Source of the DNA: Enterobacter asburiae
GTDB taxonomy: Bacteria; Pseudomonadota; Gammaproteobacteria; Enterobacterales; Enterobacteriaceae
Assembly: GCF_008080435.1 (NCBI RefSeq)
Contig: NZ_VRKN01000002.1
Span: 124,001 to 188,000, forward strand
Length of the DNA: 64,000 bases
Reading direction: 5' to 3'
The position numbers and the translations under genes are program-made. Positions 63,840-64,000 of this stretch are shown here, one piece after another. How positions within the stretch are numbered: the stretch's first letter is position 1; the number at the start of each line of letters is the position of its first letter. Below the pieces are notes generated by a model that did not search any database, was not told the DNA's origin, and worked only from the letters and a program-made list of their open reading frames with translations.

Positions 63840-64000
63840 GACGCCATAAACTCAAAAAAATAAAGGCGCAAGTTACGCTCGATGTCGTACATTTTTTTAG
63901 TAACGCGTGGCAATCCGCAAATTGTCATACATTTTAATACTCGGAAATTTATTCCCAAAGATAATGATTAAATTCAATACATTCATGCCAAATATAAATA

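Overview
The window is an enterobacterial chromosome segment, most likely Enterobacter or a close relative. Two blocks keep the gene order of the Escherichia coli 47-minute region almost exactly: yegS-fbaB-yegTUV-yegW-thiD-thiM on the left (1-8043), and rcnB-mrp-metG-yehS-btsR-btsS-mlrA-yohO-yehWXY-osmF-bglX-dld-pbpG-yohC-yohD-yohF-mdtQ on the right (41921-63839). The protein lengths match their E. coli counterparts. No tRNA, rRNA, CRISPR array or transposase was seen. In E. coli thiM and rcnB are separated only by rcnR and rcnA; here they are separated by about 33.9 kb of accessory DNA.

Region A (7973-21481) is an integrated element of about 13.5 kb. A tyrosine recombinase lies at its right end, and a 26-bp direct repeat bounds it. 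The attachment site is the TPP riboswitch of thiM. The copy next to thiM is a complete aptamer. The copy at the integrase end lacks the 3' closing strands and now sits just upstream of the integrase gene. Inside is one long leftward gene series: an unknown 136-aa gene, a ribbon-helix-helix protein, a putative winged-helix initiator, an HTH protein, a small phage-type protein, a tape-measure-like protein, a lambda-type head decoration protein, a lambda-type major capsid protein and a small HTH-like protein. Terminase, portal, protease, tail tube, tail fibre and lysis genes are absent. A 1.8-kb non-coding stretch with four 21-bp palindromic iterons looks like an origin or control region. Rightward cargo genes of unknown function lie between this region and the integrase. 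I read the element as a phage satellite, and it is the best candidate here for an undescribed system.

Region B (21540-29870) is AT-rich. It holds a frameshifted phage-type HNH gene, an HNH-type toxin with its SUKH-like immunity partner, a large HEPN-domain protein, a relic toxin end overlapping a DUF1493 gene, an orphan type VI secretion tube protein (Hcp), and a small trimeric autotransporter followed by a mini-ORF and a lipoprotein.

Region C (29871-41432) is metabolic and surface cargo: a sucrose-type hydrolase/permease/LacI-repressor cluster with two palindromic operators, the dat-ddc pair for 1,3-diaminopropane, an ScsD-like thiol-disulfide protein, and a wza-wzb-wzc-like polysaccharide export set in which both wza and wzc carry frame lesions.

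The right block holds the pyruvate-sensing BtsSR two-component system, the curli/biofilm regulator MlrA, the OsmF-YehWXY ABC importer, and standard housekeeping and envelope genes. REP-like palindromes and a second palindrome family (CCCTCTCCC...GGGAGAGGG) fill the gaps.
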